DNA from: Pseudorhodoplanes sinuspersici
GTDB taxonomy: Bacteria; Pseudomonadota; Alphaproteobacteria; Rhizobiales; Xanthobacteraceae
NCBI GenBank assembly: GCA_945878025.1
Contig: CAMDXM010000009.1
Location: 1-34,310, forward strand
DNA length: 34,310 nt
Reading direction: 5' to 3'
The notes under the pieces were generated by a model. The model was not told the DNA's origin and searched no databases. It worked only from the letters and a program-made list of their open reading frames with translations. The position numbers and the translations under genes are program-made. How positions within the stretch are numbered: the stretch's first letter is position 1; the number at the start of each line of letters is the position of its first letter. Shown here one piece after another: positions 15,217 through 24,642 of this stretch.

Positions 15217-16470
15217 ATGCCGCTCGACATTCCGACGCTGTTCGTCGTTTCCACTTGTATCACCGCCTTGCTCGGATTGTTTCTCCTGTATCTCTGGGTG
15301 CAGGATCGGACCGTTCGCGCGCTCGGCTGGTGGGCCGCGGCTTATCTGATCGGCGGATTCGCGGTGGCGCTCTGGATGATCGGCCCGATGCTTTCCCCCG
15401 CATGGCCGGAAGACCTCGCGCCGGCGCTGTTATTCGTCTGCTGCGGGATGATCTGGAGCGGCGCGCGCAAATTCCATAATCGCGAGGTGCTCCCACTCGC
15501 CGTTGTCACCGGTGCGATCGTCTGGCTGCTTGCAAGCTATCTGCCGATTCTGGCGGCAGGCCAATCGGCGCGCGTTGTGCTGAGCTCCCTGATCATCGCG
15601 ACTTACGCCGTTCTGACCGCGATCGAGCTGAAACGCGAAAGGCGCAATCCGCAAACCGCGCACTGGCGTGCAATCGTCGTACCGATCCTGCATGGCGTGA
15701 TCTTTCTGTCGCCGATTGTAACAATGCATTTCCTTTCCGAAGACGCTTCCGGCGCCGGAGCGGGTCTCGGCAAAGGCTCGTTCGCGTTGTTCGCATTGTT
15801 GACGCTTCTGTATATCGTGGGCACGGCCTTCATCGTCGTGGTCATGGCGAAAGAGCATGCCGTGTTGCTTCACAAAACCGCCGCGGTAACCGATCCGCTG
15901 ACCGGGCTGTTCAACCGGCGCGGCTATCAGGAGGCTGCGCAGCGGCTGATCGAAACGCAGGCGCGAAAGGGTGAGCCGGTCACCGTCCTGATGTTCGATC
16001 TCGATCATTTCAAGTCGATCAACGATCGCTTCAGCCATCAAGTCGGCGACGAAACGCTGCGCGTGTTCGCGAAGACCGCGGGCCGCAACATGCGCACCGC
16101 GGATATTCTCGGACGCCTTGGCGGCGAGGAATTTTCCGCCATCCTGCCTGGCGGTCTCGATGTCGCCTTCGGCGTCGCTGAACGCGTGCGCGCGGCGTTC
16201 GACATCTCGGGCGAGGAGATTTCCAATTTTCTGGTGCGGGCGACCGTCAGCATCGGCGCGGCGTCGGCGCCGGCGGCCGGCGCGGATCTCGCAGTCCTGA
16301 CGGCGCGGGCGGATGCTGCGCTCTATCGCGCCAAGTCGCACGGCCGCAATCGCGTCGTGGCGGACTGGGATGGTCCGACGGAGCCCCCCGCGCAAGCCAC
16401 GTGGCCGCTCTTTCCGGACGAGGAGCCAGACGACAAGCAGCAGGCCCAGTGCGCGAGCGCGATGACCTGA
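15217..16470 (+). CDS. Membrane-anchored diguanylate cyclase (GGDEF)
   Basis: A 417-residue protein that should make cyclic di-GMP from GTP. The N-terminal half (about residues 1-215) is an integral membrane sensor of about seven hydrophobic segments with no recognised ligand motif. The GGDEF domain follows: DPLTGLFNRRGY at about 218-229, FDLDHFKSIND, and an intact GGEEF active site at 302-306. An RxxD inhibitory site (R293-D296) lies five residues before it, so product inhibition is expected. No EAL domain. ATG 15217 is preferred (GAGG four bases upstream and hydrophobic segment directly after it); ATG 15181 is in frame but has poor spacing. It is monocistronic after the rpsI terminator. Confidence 0.88.
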   Translation: MPLDIPTLFVVSTCITALLGLFLLYLWVQDRTVRALGWWAAAYLIGGFAVALWMIGPMLSPAWPEDLAPALLFVCCGMIWSGARKFHNREVLPLAVVTGAIVWLLASYLPILAAGQSARVVLSSLIIATYAVLTAIELKRERRNPQTAHWRAIVVPILHGVIFLSPIVTMHFLSEDASGAGAGLGKGSFALFALLTLLYIVGTAFIVVVMAKEHAVLLHKTAAVTDPLTGLFNRRGYQEAAQRLIETQARKGEPVTVLMFDLDHFKSINDRFSHQVGDETLRVFAKTAGRNMRTADILGRLGGEEFSAILPGGLDVAFGVAERVRAAFDISGEEISNFLVRATVSIGAASAPAAGADLAVLTARADAALYRAKSHGRNRVVADWDGPTEPPAQATWPLFPDEEPDDKQQAQCASAMT

Positions 16471-16543
16471 CGGAACCGCGCGGCAATGGCCCAGCCGGTT
16501 CCCGGAAACGTCTTGTTTACCTTAAGGGCGCTATCCTGCGCCC

Positions 16544-16777
16544 ATGGCACGAGTTGGTTCGATCAGTCCGTATGCATCGCTTGAATCGAGCGTCGAAGAC
16601 GCGCGGCTTTCCTTCGCCTGCGCTTTCTCGTCGTCCGAAGAATTCGAAGCGGCTCTGATCAAGAACCGCCGGGAGGCGGGCCTCTATGGTCCATCGCCGC
16701 GCCAGCGCCAAGGCGCCGCCGGTGCGATCGGGATAGCCGTCGGGCTCCTGATCGTGATCTGCTTCGTCGCCTTCTAG
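16544..16777 (+). CDS. Small membrane protein, function unknown
   Basis: A 77-residue product. The first 58 residues are soluble and mixed in charge (SSVEDARLSFACAFSSSEEFEAALIKNRREAGLYGPSP is the core, residues 15-52), then one hydrophobic segment reaches the C-terminus (about 59-77), giving a tail-anchored layout. The protein-like composition and its place before a terminator argue for a real gene. The Shine-Dalgarno is weak. No family recognised. Confidence 0.5.
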   Translation: MARVGSISPYASLESSVEDARLSFACAFSSSEEFEAALIKNRREAGLYGPSPRQRQGAAGAIGIAVGLLIVICFVAF

Positions 16778-16796
16778 TCACATCCTCCAACGCGAA

Positions 16797-16827
16797 AAGA
16801 AAAAGGGCGCCCTGCAGAGCGCCCTTT
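16797..16827 (-). terminator. Terminator of glnA
   Basis: AAAGGGCGC (16802-16810) pairs with GCGCCCTTT (16819-16827). Read on the minus strand, the stem is followed by a T-rich tract (CCCTTTTTCTTTT), so it best fits the end of glnA, whose stop is at 16892. It may also slow transcripts from the small plus-strand gene. Confidence 0.75.
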
Positions 16828-16891
16828 CGAGTTGTATCGCCTAGATCACGATGATTGGATCGGACTCGATCCAAGCGATCGGGAGGAACGC

Positions 16892-18301
16892 TTACGACGA
16901 ATAGTACATTTCGTATTCGACCGGATGCGGCGTGTGCTCGAAGCGGATCACTTCCGTCATCTTCAGCTCGATATAGCTGTCGATGTAATCGTCATCGAAC
17001 ACGCCGCCGGCCTTGAGGTAATCGCGGTCCTTGTCGAGGTTTTCGAGCGCCTCGCGCAGGCTGCCGCACACGGTCGGGATTTTCTTCAGCTCCTGCGGCG
17101 GAAGATCGTAGAGATCCTTGTCCATCGCATCGCCGGGATTGAGCTTGTTCTTGATGCCGTCGAGACCCGCCATCAGCATCGCGGCGAAGCCGAGATACGG
17201 ATTGGCGAGCGGGTCGGGGAAACGAACCTCGACGCGCTTGGCTTTCGGCGATGTCGTGAACGGAATGCGGCAGGAGGCCGAGCGGTTGCGCGCCGAATAG
17301 GCGAGCAGCACCGGCGCTTCGTAACCCGGAACCAGACGCTTGTAGGAATTGGTGGTCGGATTGGTGAAGGCGTTGATCGACTTCGCGTGCTTGATGATGC
17401 CGGCGATATAGGAGAGGCAGGTCTCGGAGAGATCCGAATATTTGTTGCCGGCGAAGACCGGTTTGCCGTCCTTCCAGATCGACTGATGGCAATGCATGCC
17501 CGAGCCGTTATCGCCATAGACCGGCTTCGGCATGAAGGTCGCGGTCTTGCCGTAGATGTTGGCGACCTGGTGGATGCAGTATTTGTAGATTTGCAACTGA
17601 TCGGCCATGTAGGTCATCGGCGAGAATTTCAGGCCGAGCTCGTGCTGCGCCGACGCCACTTCGTGGTGATGCTTCTCGACCTTGGCGCCCATCTTGGCCA
17701 TGGCGGCGAGCATTTCGCCGCGCATGTCCTGCGCGGAATCCTGCGGCGGCACCGGGAAATAGCCCTTCTTCACGCCGATGCGGTGGCCGAGATTGCCGGC
17801 CTCGTAGTCGGTGTCGGAATTGCTCGGCAATTCGATCGAGTCGACCCGAAAGCCGGTATTGTAGGGATTGGCCGCGAATTTCACGTCGTCGAACACGAAG
17901 AATTCGGCTTCCGGTCCGAAATAGATCGTGTCGCCCACGCCCATCGACTTGACCATGGCTTCGGCTTTTTTGGCGATGCCGCGCGGATCGCGATTATAGG
18001 GCTCGCCGGTGGTCGGCTCGAGCACGTCGCAAACCAGAACGAGCGTGGTCTCCGCAAAAAAAGGATCGATGCTGGCGGTGGCCGGATCGGGCATCAGGCA
18101 CATGTCGGATTCATTGATCGCCTTCCATCCGGCGATCGAGGAGCCGTCGAACATGATGCCCTCGGCGAACGTATCCTCTTCGATCATGGTGATGTCGAAG
18201 GTGACGTGTTGCCACTTGCCGCGAGGATCCGTGAATCGGAAATCGACGTATTTCACGTCGTTGTCCTTGATCATCTTCATTACGTCTTTGGCGGTCGTCA
18301 T
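16892..18301 (-). CDS. glnA: Glutamine synthetase type I
   Basis: A 469-residue subunit of the dodecameric enzyme that makes glutamine from glutamate, ammonia and ATP; the main entry for ammonia nitrogen. Signatures are [17 protein letters not shown] (about residues 51-67), the Glu metal ligands in [27 protein letters not shown] and the [13 protein letters not shown] segment. The adenylylation Tyr is Y398 in KDLYDLPP, so control by GlnE is expected. Length is exactly the GSI-beta norm. It follows glnB on the same strand, separated by about 220 bases holding two strong hairpins. Confidence 0.97.
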   Translation of the reverse strand: MTTAKDVMKMIKDNDVKYVDFRFTDPRGKWQHVTFDITMIEEDTFAEGIMFDGSSIAGWKAINESDMCLMPDPATASIDPFFAETTLVLVCDVLEPTTGEPYNRDPRGIAKKAEAMVKSMGVGDTIYFGPEAEFFVFDDVKFAANPYNTGFRVDSIELPSNSDTDYEAGNLGHRIGVKKGYFPVPPQDSAQDMRGEMLAAMAKMGAKVEKHHHEVASAQHELGLKFSPMTYMADQLQIYKYCIHQVANIYGKTATFMPKPVYGDNGSGMHCHQSIWKDGKPVFAGNKYSDLSETCLSYIAGIIKHAKSINAFTNPTTNSYKRLVPGYEAPVLLAYSARNRSASCRIPFTTSPKAKRVEVRFPDPLANPYLGFAAMLMAGLDGIKNKLNPGDAMDKDLYDLPPQELKKIPTVCGSLREALENLDKDRDYLKAGGVFDDDYIDSYIELKMTEVIRFEHTPHPVEYEMYYSS

Positions 18302-18357
18302 TTAAAGCGTTCCCTTTTTTCTAACGGGACCTGAAACAGCCGTTATTGGATCGGCGA

Positions 18358-18969
<612 letters not shown>

Positions 18970-19116
18970 TTAGTACCGTATCGCCCAAATTGGTGGCGAT
19001 CAATTAATCGATGTCTGATTACCAAATGTGCATGTCGCCCAGTGATTAATCAGCCAAAATCGGACGGCTTTCAAGCGTTGCCGTTGCGGGAACGCGAAGC
19101 CGAGTTTGTCCCTGCG

Positions 19117-20661
19117 ATGATCGAATTATTGTCCAACGGCGAGATGGCGGAAGCGGACCGCCTTGCGATCGCATCCGGCGTTTCCGGCGCGACGCTCATG
19201 GCCAATGCCGGGCGGGCGGTCGCGGATGTGGTCGCTGCCCGATATCCGCTCGGAACCCGGATCGTGGTGGTGGCCGGGCCTGGCAACAATGGCGGCGACG
19301 GATTTGTCGCTGCCCGCCGCCTGGCAGAGCGCGGCTATCCGGTGCGCGTGTTGTTTCACGGCGATCGCGATCGCCTCAAGGGCGATGCCGCGGAGGCCGC
19401 GCAAAACTGGAAGGGGACCACCGAGCGGGCCGACCCCGATTTGCTGTCGGGCGCGCAAGTGATCATCGACGCGCTATTCGGCGCCGGCCTCGACCGCGAG
19501 ATCGAAGGCAAGGCGAGAGACCTGATCGACGCGATTAACGCTCATCCCGCCGCTGTCGTTGCTGTCGATCTGCCAAGCGGCATCAATGGCTCCACCGGCG
19601 CCGTGATGGGGACGGCCGTTATAGCGCTGGAAACGGTGACGTTTTTCCGCCGCAAGCCGGGGCATCTGCTGCTGCCGGGCCGGCTGAAATGCGGCCGCGT
19701 CACGGTCGCGGATATCGGAATTCCCGATGGCGTCCTCGATACGATCAAGCCGCGCACATTCGTGAATGTACCCGCGCTTTGGGGCGGTCTTTTCCCCGTT
19801 CCGCAGCCTCAGGGGCACAAGTACACCCGCGGCCACACCGTGGTGCTGTCCGGCGGTTTAAGTTCGACCGGAGCGGCCCGCCTTGCCGCCCGTGGCGCGA
19901 TCAGGGCTGGGGCCGGCCTTGTGACGCTCGCGACACCGCGCGAGGCGTTCGCGGTCAATGCGGCGGCGAGCTTGTCTGTCATGGTCCGGCCTTGCGATGG
20001 GCCTGTTGAATTCTCAAGCCTGCTTGCCGATCGCCGGATCAACGCGGTGGTGATGGGGCCGGGCGGCGGCATTGGCGCGCCGATGCGCGAATTGGTGCAA
20101 CTGGCTCTCGCGGGTCCGCGCGCCGTGGTGTTGGATGCAGACGCGCTCACGAGTTTTGTGGACGACTCGAAAAAGCTCTTTACATCGCTGAAAGGACGGA
20201 TCGAATCGCCTGCGATTCTCACTCCACACGAAGGCGAATTTGGACGTCTTTTCAATGAAAAGGGCCAAAAAGCTGCAGTTAAACAAAAGCTTGAGGAGAG
20301 CCGTCAAGCTTCACATGAAGCAGGCGCCATTGTGGTGCTCAAAGGAGCCGACACGGTGGTGGCCGCGCCGGATGGACGCGCCGCCATTGTCGAGAACGCG
20401 CCGCCCTGGCTTGCCACCGCTGGATCCGGCGACGTTCTCGCCGGATTGATCGGCGGTTTGTGCGCGCAAGGGATGCCGTCGTTCGAAGCGGCTTGCGCCG
20501 GGGTCTGGCTGCACGGCGAATGCGGCGTCGAAGCCGGACCGGGATTGATCTCGGAAGATCTCCCGGAGCAAATTCCGTCGGTCTATCGCCGTCTGTTTGC
20601 GGACATCGCCGCGTCGCGCGGTTACGTCACTTCGAACCAGGCTGTCATTCCCGTTTCCTGA
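19117..20661 (+). CDS. nnr: Bifunctional NAD(P)HX epimerase/dehydratase
   Basis: A 514-residue repair enzyme that re-converts hydrated NAD(P)H: the N-terminal YjeF domain epimerises NAD(P)HX and the C-terminal carbohydrate-kinase-like domain dehydrates the S form using ADP or ATP. The epimerase part shows GPGNNGGDGFVAARRL, DALFGAGLDR and VDLPSGINGSTG. The dehydratase part shows GHKYTRGHTVVLSGG, LTPHEGEFGRLF and the GSGDVLAGLIGG nucleotide motif. ATG 19117 (MIELLSNGEM) is chosen because the family starts close to this motif; a GTG at 19042 would add 25 untypical residues. It is divergent from glnB. Its last 40 bases overlap the end of the multicopper oxidase gene on the other strand. Confidence 0.93.
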   Translation: MIELLSNGEMAEADRLAIASGVSGATLMANAGRAVADVVAARYPLGTRIVVVAGPGNNGGDGFVAARRLAERGYPVRVLFHGDRDRLKGDAAEAAQNWKGTTERADPDLLSGAQVIIDALFGAGLDREIEGKARDLIDAINAHPAAVVAVDLPSGINGSTGAVMGTAVIALETVTFFRRKPGHLLLPGRLKCGRVTVADIGIPDGVLDTIKPRTFVNVPALWGGLFPVPQPQGHKYTRGHTVVLSGGLSSTGAARLAARGAIRAGAGLVTLATPREAFAVNAAASLSVMVRPCDGPVEFSSLLADRRINAVVMGPGGGIGAPMRELVQLALAGPRAVVLDADALTSFVDDSKKLFTSLKGRIESPAILTPHEGEFGRLFNEKGQKAAVKQKLEESRQASHEAGAIVVLKGADTVVAAPDGRAAIVENAPPWLATAGSGDVLAGLIGGLCAQGMPSFEAACAGVWLHGECGVEAGPGLISEDLPEQIPSVYRRLFADIAASRGYVTSNQAVIPVS

Positions 20662-21746
20662 CCCCCGATCATCTGACAGGCGATCATCCACTTGCCCGGA
20701 TTGTCCGCCACAAAGGCAACGCGCGCGGTCTGCCGCGCGCCGACCAGAATGGTATCGAGCCAGAATGGCTTCCAGCCGTCATCGAGATTGTCGAGCAGGC
20801 GAACGTGATGACCATGCAGATGGATCGCGTGAGCGGCATCCGTCGGATTCGGAAACGCCATGACAACGGCGCGTCCGCGTTTGACGGAAAAGAGCGGTGG
20901 TCCGAATGGACCCGATGACGCGCCGATCATGGTCCAAATGCGAGATCGGGCGTCCACAGCGTTCAGGGCAGCGTCGAACCGCTGGGCATTTCGCATATCG
21001 ATGCGTTCCGGCAGTGGATTTGACGGCAGTGGCGGCGGGTCGGGGAGCGGCGACCGCCGCTGCTTTGTGCCCGGCTCGTAGACAAGCCGCGCGATCTCCG
21101 TTTCCGCTCCGACGTTGTCGACGAATATCGAGGCGGTTTCGCCCGGATCGAGAACCGCATCCAGAAACAAATCGATCCGGTTGCCCGGTCCGAGAGCGAT
21201 GCGGCCCTCGCTCGCCAAGAACGGCTGGGCCGGCTGGCCATCGACGGCCATCACGCGGATGCTGTGGCGGTCGAAGCGAAGCCGCATCAGCCGCGCTTTC
21301 GCGGCGTTGATCAGACGAAATCTCAGGCGCTCGTTTGTCCCGACTGCGATGTCGTTGGCTCGTAGCGGGCGGCCGTCCATCAGCAGAACGATGTCGCGAT
21401 CGATCTCGACCGGAGCCTTTTCCTCAACGATCACCGCGCCGAAGAGACCACGTTCGATCTGGCCGGTTTGGATTCCGGGCGCGTGGTACCAGAAGGTCCC
21501 CGCGTCAGGGGCTTTGAAGCGATATTCAAAGCTGCCACGCGCTTCAACCGGTGGTTGTGTAAGATATAGAGAGCCGTCCATGGCATTCGGGACCCGACTG
21601 CCATGCCAATGGATGGCGGTTGGCTCAGGCAGCTCGTTCAGCAGCCGGATTTTGAGTTCGTCGTCTTGTCTGACCCGCATGACCGGACCCGGCACCATCC
21701 CGTCATACGCCCAGACCGGCGTTTCCGGCGCTTCCCGGTCGCGCAC
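20622..21746 (-). CDS. Multicopper oxidase homologue, N-terminally truncated and missing copper ligands
   Basis: A 374-residue cupredoxin-type protein of the multicopper oxidase family. The first start in frame is GTG 21746; homologous-looking sequence continues upstream for about 27 codons to a TAA stop at 21834-21836 with no start, so signal peptide and N-terminus are missing. Of the four copper motifs, HWHG (H46, H48) and HAIHLHGH (306-313) are intact. The second reads YHAPG, losing its second His at position 90. The last, normally HCHxxxHxxxGM, reads A356-C357-Q358 with G362 in place of His; C357 and M367 remain. A working type 1 plus trinuclear centre is therefore unlikely. The frame is otherwise open, so this may be a repurposed protein or a young pseudogene. 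Confidence 0.75.
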   Translation of the reverse strand: MRDREAPETPVWAYDGMVPGPVMRVRQDDELKIRLLNELPEPTAIHWHGSRVPNAMDGSLYLTQPPVEARGSFEYRFKAPDAGTFWYHAPGIQTGQIERGLFGAVIVEEKAPVEIDRDIVLLMDGRPLRANDIAVGTNERLRFRLINAAKARLMRLRFDRHSIRVMAVDGQPAQPFLASEGRIALGPGNRIDLFLDAVLDPGETASIFVDNVGAETEIARLVYEPGTKQRRSPLPDPPPLPSNPLPERIDMRNAQRFDAALNAVDARSRIWTMIGASSGPFGPPLFSVKRGRAVVMAFPNPTDAAHAIHLHGHHVRLLDNLDDGWKPFWLDTILVGARQTARVAFVADNPGKWMIACQMIGGQETGMTAWFEVT

Positions 21747-21907
21747 GCCAGGCGTTCCGGTCCTGGCGTGAATCCCGGCGCGAAGAATTCGGAATCCGTC
21801 GCCATTGGGCTTCGCTGCGGGCAGGGCATTTTTTTAGTGCGCCGATTTGACCGCATGTTATAAGCCGCGCCGCTCGGCTTAAGGTGATGCCGCGCAATGC
21901 CGGTTCG

Positions 21908-21992
<85 letters not shown>

Positions 21993-22077
21993 TGCCGAGC
22001 ACGCCGACAAAGCTAGCCGGCTTTCGGACAAGACAATGCGAACGCCTTTCACAAGGGCGACAGGGGACGAACTAGTC

Positions 22078-23436
22078 ATGCAGGTGACCGAGACAGCTTC
22101 CACGGGATTGCGGCGCGAATACAAGGTCGTCGTTCCTTCCACTGAACTCGACGCCAAGGTCAATGAGCGCCTCGTCGACCTGAAAGGCCGCGTGCGTATC
22201 GATGGTTTTCGTCCGGGCAAGGTGCCGGTCGACCATCTCAAACGCGTTTACGGCCGCTCGGTAATGGCCGAGGCGATCGAGACGGCGGTGCGAGAGGGAA
22301 ATGCGAAGATCATCGCCGACAACAAATTCCGCCTCGCGATGGAGCCGAAGGTCACGCTTCCGTCGGAACAAGCTGAAGTCGAGGAACTGATTTTGGGGAA
22401 GACGGACCTCGCCTCTACGGTTGCGATGGAAATCCTGGCGCCGATCGAGTTGACCGATTTTCGCGCGATCGAATTGACCAAGCTTACGGCAGAGGCCACC
22501 GACACCGAAATCGACGATGCGCTTAAGCGCATTGCCGACCAGAACCGTCCCTTTGCGGACAAGGGCGAGAACGCCAAGGCCGCCAAGGACGACCGGGTGA
22601 CGATTTCCTTCGTTGGAACGATTGGAGGCAATGTGTTCGACGGCGGTTCGGCCGAGGACGTCGCCGTGCCGATCGGCTCCGGCTCGTTCATTCCGGGTTT
22701 TGAAGACCAGTTGATCGGCGTCGCCGCGGGCGAGGACCGCCTGGTCAAGGTCACGTTCCCGCCGAATTATCTCAACGCCGAATTGGCCAGCAAAGAGGCC
22801 GAATTCGCCGTGAAGGTGAAGTCCATTGAGACGCCGAAAGAGGTCTCGATCGACGACGAATTTGCAAAATCGCTCGGCATGGAATCGCTCGACAAGCTGA
22901 AGGAAGCGCTCCGCGACCGCATCAAGCAGGAACACGATCGCATGACGCGGCAGCGGCTTAAACGCGGTCTGCTGGATGTTCTCGACGAACGCCATCATTT
23001 CGAGTTGCCGTCGACCCTGGTCGAGCAGGAATTCGAAAATCTGTGGCGCGTCACCCTCGAGCAGATGAAGACCGAGGGCAAGACTTTCGCCGATGAGAAG
23101 ACCACCGAAGAAGCGGCGAAAGAGGATTACCGCAAGATCGCGAACCGGCGCGTGCGCCTCGGTCTCGTGCTCGCGGAGATCGGCGACAAGAACAATATCA
23201 AGATCACCGACGAGGAAGTGACGCGCGCGATCGTCGAGCAGGCCCGTCAGATGCCCGGACGCGAACAGCAGGTCTGGGACTATTACCGCAAGAATCCGAA
23301 TGCGCTGGCGGAGTTGCGAGCCCCGATTTTCGAAGAGAAGATTGTCGATTTTCTCATCGCGCTCGCCAAAGTGACTGAGAAGACCGTCTCTCGCGACGAA
23401 TTGTACAAGGTCGAGGACGACGAAAAGGCGGCGTGA
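22078..23436 (+). CDS. tig: Trigger factor
   Basis: A 452-residue ribosome-bound chaperone and peptidyl-prolyl isomerase that meets nascent chains at the exit tunnel. The ribosome-docking loop GFRPGKVP is at residues 43-50. The FKBP-type PPIase domain follows (about 155-245, with DRVTISFVGTIGG and GSFIPGFEDQLIG), then the long helical arms. The start MQVTETAST matches the family and is preceded by an AGGGGA element; in-frame starts further upstream would extend into the tRNA-Leu trailer. It heads the tig-clpP-clpX-lon block, all proteostasis genes. Confidence 0.97.
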   Translation: MQVTETASTGLRREYKVVVPSTELDAKVNERLVDLKGRVRIDGFRPGKVPVDHLKRVYGRSVMAEAIETAVREGNAKIIADNKFRLAMEPKVTLPSEQAEVEELILGKTDLASTVAMEILAPIELTDFRAIELTKLTAEATDTEIDDALKRIADQNRPFADKGENAKAAKDDRVTISFVGTIGGNVFDGGSAEDVAVPIGSGSFIPGFEDQLIGVAAGEDRLVKVTFPPNYLNAELASKEAEFAVKVKSIETPKEVSIDDEFAKSLGMESLDKLKEALRDRIKQEHDRMTRQRLKRGLLDVLDERHHFELPSTLVEQEFENLWRVTLEQMKTEGKTFADEKTTEEAAKEDYRKIANRRVRLGLVLAEIGDKNNIKITDEEVTRAIVEQARQMPGREQQVWDYYRKNPNALAELRAPIFEEKIVDFLIALAKVTEKTVSRDELYKVEDDEKAA

Positions 23437-23442
23437 TCCAGA

Positions 23443-23654
23443 GCATTTTCCGGCGAAAGCCTGCCCCGGACTTGATCCGGGGTGGAAACCGGTTCGCCGC
23501 AGAAAATGCGACAAATAAAAGGAATCCAGACTGTGTTCCGATTCGATTGAATCGGAACACGGTCCAGTGTTCCGAATCCGACCTTCGCTTGAATTTGAAG
23601 AAGCTCCGGTAGCGAACTCCGGATTCAATAGGGCCTTATGAACCGCCACACTGG
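23443..23654. repeat. Composite of two intergenic repeat families (copy 2)
   Basis: 23443-23509 matches hairpin A of the repeat at 12471-12576, but with about 24 extra bases that form their own CCCCGGA...TCCGGGG hairpin. 23531-23564 matches hairpin B. Directly joined to it, 23564-23654 is a diverged copy of hairpin 1 from the glnB-glnA spacer (shared run TTCGCTTGAATTTG), closed by CCAGTGT (23564-23570) and ACACTGG (23648-23654). The composite starts 7 bases after the tig stop and may terminate tig. It fills most of the 349-base gap before clpP. Confidence 0.85.
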
Positions 23655-23703
23655 CGCAACCGCCTTTTAAGCATAGATTGGCGTCGCGATTTTCCGGTCG
23701 CGG

Positions 23704-23730
23704 CTTGCCGCTATTGTATTCTGGCTATTG
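23704..23730 (+). promoter_or_regulatory. Candidate heat-shock (RpoH-type) promoter of clpP
   Basis: CTTGCCG at 23704-23710 and CTATTGT from 23725 have the 14-base separation expected of sigma-32-type promoters, though the -10 part is only a partial match. Heat-shock control of clpP is common in proteobacteria. Motif-level call only. Confidence 0.3.
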
Positions 23731-23751
23731 TACGCACATGTGATTCGCGGG

Positions 23752-23773
23752 TTCCGGCCAGTTCTGGCCGGAA
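23752..23773. promoter_or_regulatory. Perfect 22-base palindrome abutting the clpP ribosome-binding site
   Basis: TTCCGGCCAG (23752-23761) and CTGGCCGGAA (23764-23773) are perfect inverted arms around TT. The clpP Shine-Dalgarno AGGGAG follows immediately (23775-23780). In mRNA it would be a stable hairpin one base from the ribosome-binding site; in DNA it could be an operator. Confidence 0.6.
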
Positions 23774-23785
23774 GAGGGAGAGACG

Positions 23786-24415
23786 ATGCGAGATCCGGTT
23801 GAGACCTATATGAACCTCGTCCCGATGGTGGTCGAACAGACCAACCGCGGCGAGCGCGCCTACGATATCTTTTCGAGATTGCTCAAGGAGCGGATCATTT
23901 TCGTGACCGGCGCCGTCGAGGACGGCATGGCCACGCTGGTCGTTGCGCAGATGCTGTTTCTGGAAGCCGAGAATCCGAAAAAGGAAATCTCGATGTACAT
24001 CAATTCGCCCGGCGGCGTGGTGACCTCCGGAATGGCGATCTACGACACCATGCAATTCATTCGCCCGGCGGTTTCGACATTGTGCATCGGACAGGCGGCG
24101 TCGATGGGTTCGCTCTTGCTCGCGGCCGGCCACAAGGATCTGCGTTTCGCGCTGCCGAATGCGCGGATCATGGTGCATCAGCCCTCGGGCGGGTTCCAGG
24201 GCCAAGCCACCGACATCATGCTGCACGCGCAGGAAATCCTGAATCTGAAAAAGCGGCTCAACGAGATCTACGTCAAGCATACCGGCCAGCCGATCAAGAA
24301 GATCGAGGACGCGCTGGAGCGGGATTATTTCCTGACCTCCGAGGCGGCCAGGGAGTTCGGACTTATCGACAAGGTTATCGACAAACGGCTGGAGGACCCG
24401 CCGGCCAAGAGCTAA
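23786..24415 (+). CDS. clpP: ATP-dependent Clp protease proteolytic subunit
   Basis: A 209-residue serine peptidase that forms the double-heptamer chamber used with ClpX or ClpA. The catalytic triad is S106 in [12 protein letters not shown]131 in MVHQPSGG and D180, with the same spacing as E. coli ClpP. The start [10 protein letters not shown] is typical of alphaproteobacteria, with AGGGAG upstream. It is followed by clpX after 227 bases, so the two may have separate promoters. Confidence 0.97.
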   Translation: MRDPVETYMNLVPMVVEQTNRGERAYDIFSRLLKERIIFVTGAVEDGMATLVVAQMLFLEAENPKKEISMYINSPGGVVTSGMAIYDTMQFIRPAVSTLCIGQAASMGSLLLAAGHKDLRFALPNARIMVHQPSGGFQGQATDIMLHAQEILNLKKRLNEIYVKHTGQPIKKIEDALERDYFLTSEAAREFGLIDKVIDKRLEDPPAKS

Positions 24416-24545
24416 AGCCCGGAAGCCTTGGGTTCCCGGATGCGACCATCGTCTTCCCCTGTTATCATTAATGGATTCTTGATTATCCCGCCTTTAGCAT
24501 GCTTCGTTACACTGCCGGGCAGGCTTGGAATCGGGGAGGGATTTC

Positions 24546-24623
24546 ATGGTTGCTGTGCTCGCGGCGCAACGGTCCGCAGGCGCGAAGATGATACGTTTTC
24601 AGAATACCGGGGCGGGTTCTTGA
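24546..24623 (+). CDS. Short upstream ORF (25 aa) before clpX
   Basis: ATG 24546 has a strong GGGGAGGG Shine-Dalgarno about five bases upstream. The 25-residue product begins [14 protein letters not shown] and stops at TGA 24621-24623, 19 bases before the clpX start. It is in a different frame from clpX. It could be a leader peptide that tunes clpX translation or a chance ORF; short length leaves this open. Confidence 0.33.
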   Translation: MVAVLAAQRSAGAKMIRFQNTGAGS

Positions 24624-24642
24624 GGATTCGACGGAGAATGGA

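Noticed and set aside
16832-18334. 500-codon plus-strand open frame opposite glnA
   Set aside because: Shadow of glnA, which has every glutamine synthetase signature on the minus strand.
22072-23649. Long minus-strand open frame opposite tig
   Set aside because: It is the antisense shadow of trigger factor in a GC-rich genome; the translation has no domain character and tig is unambiguous.
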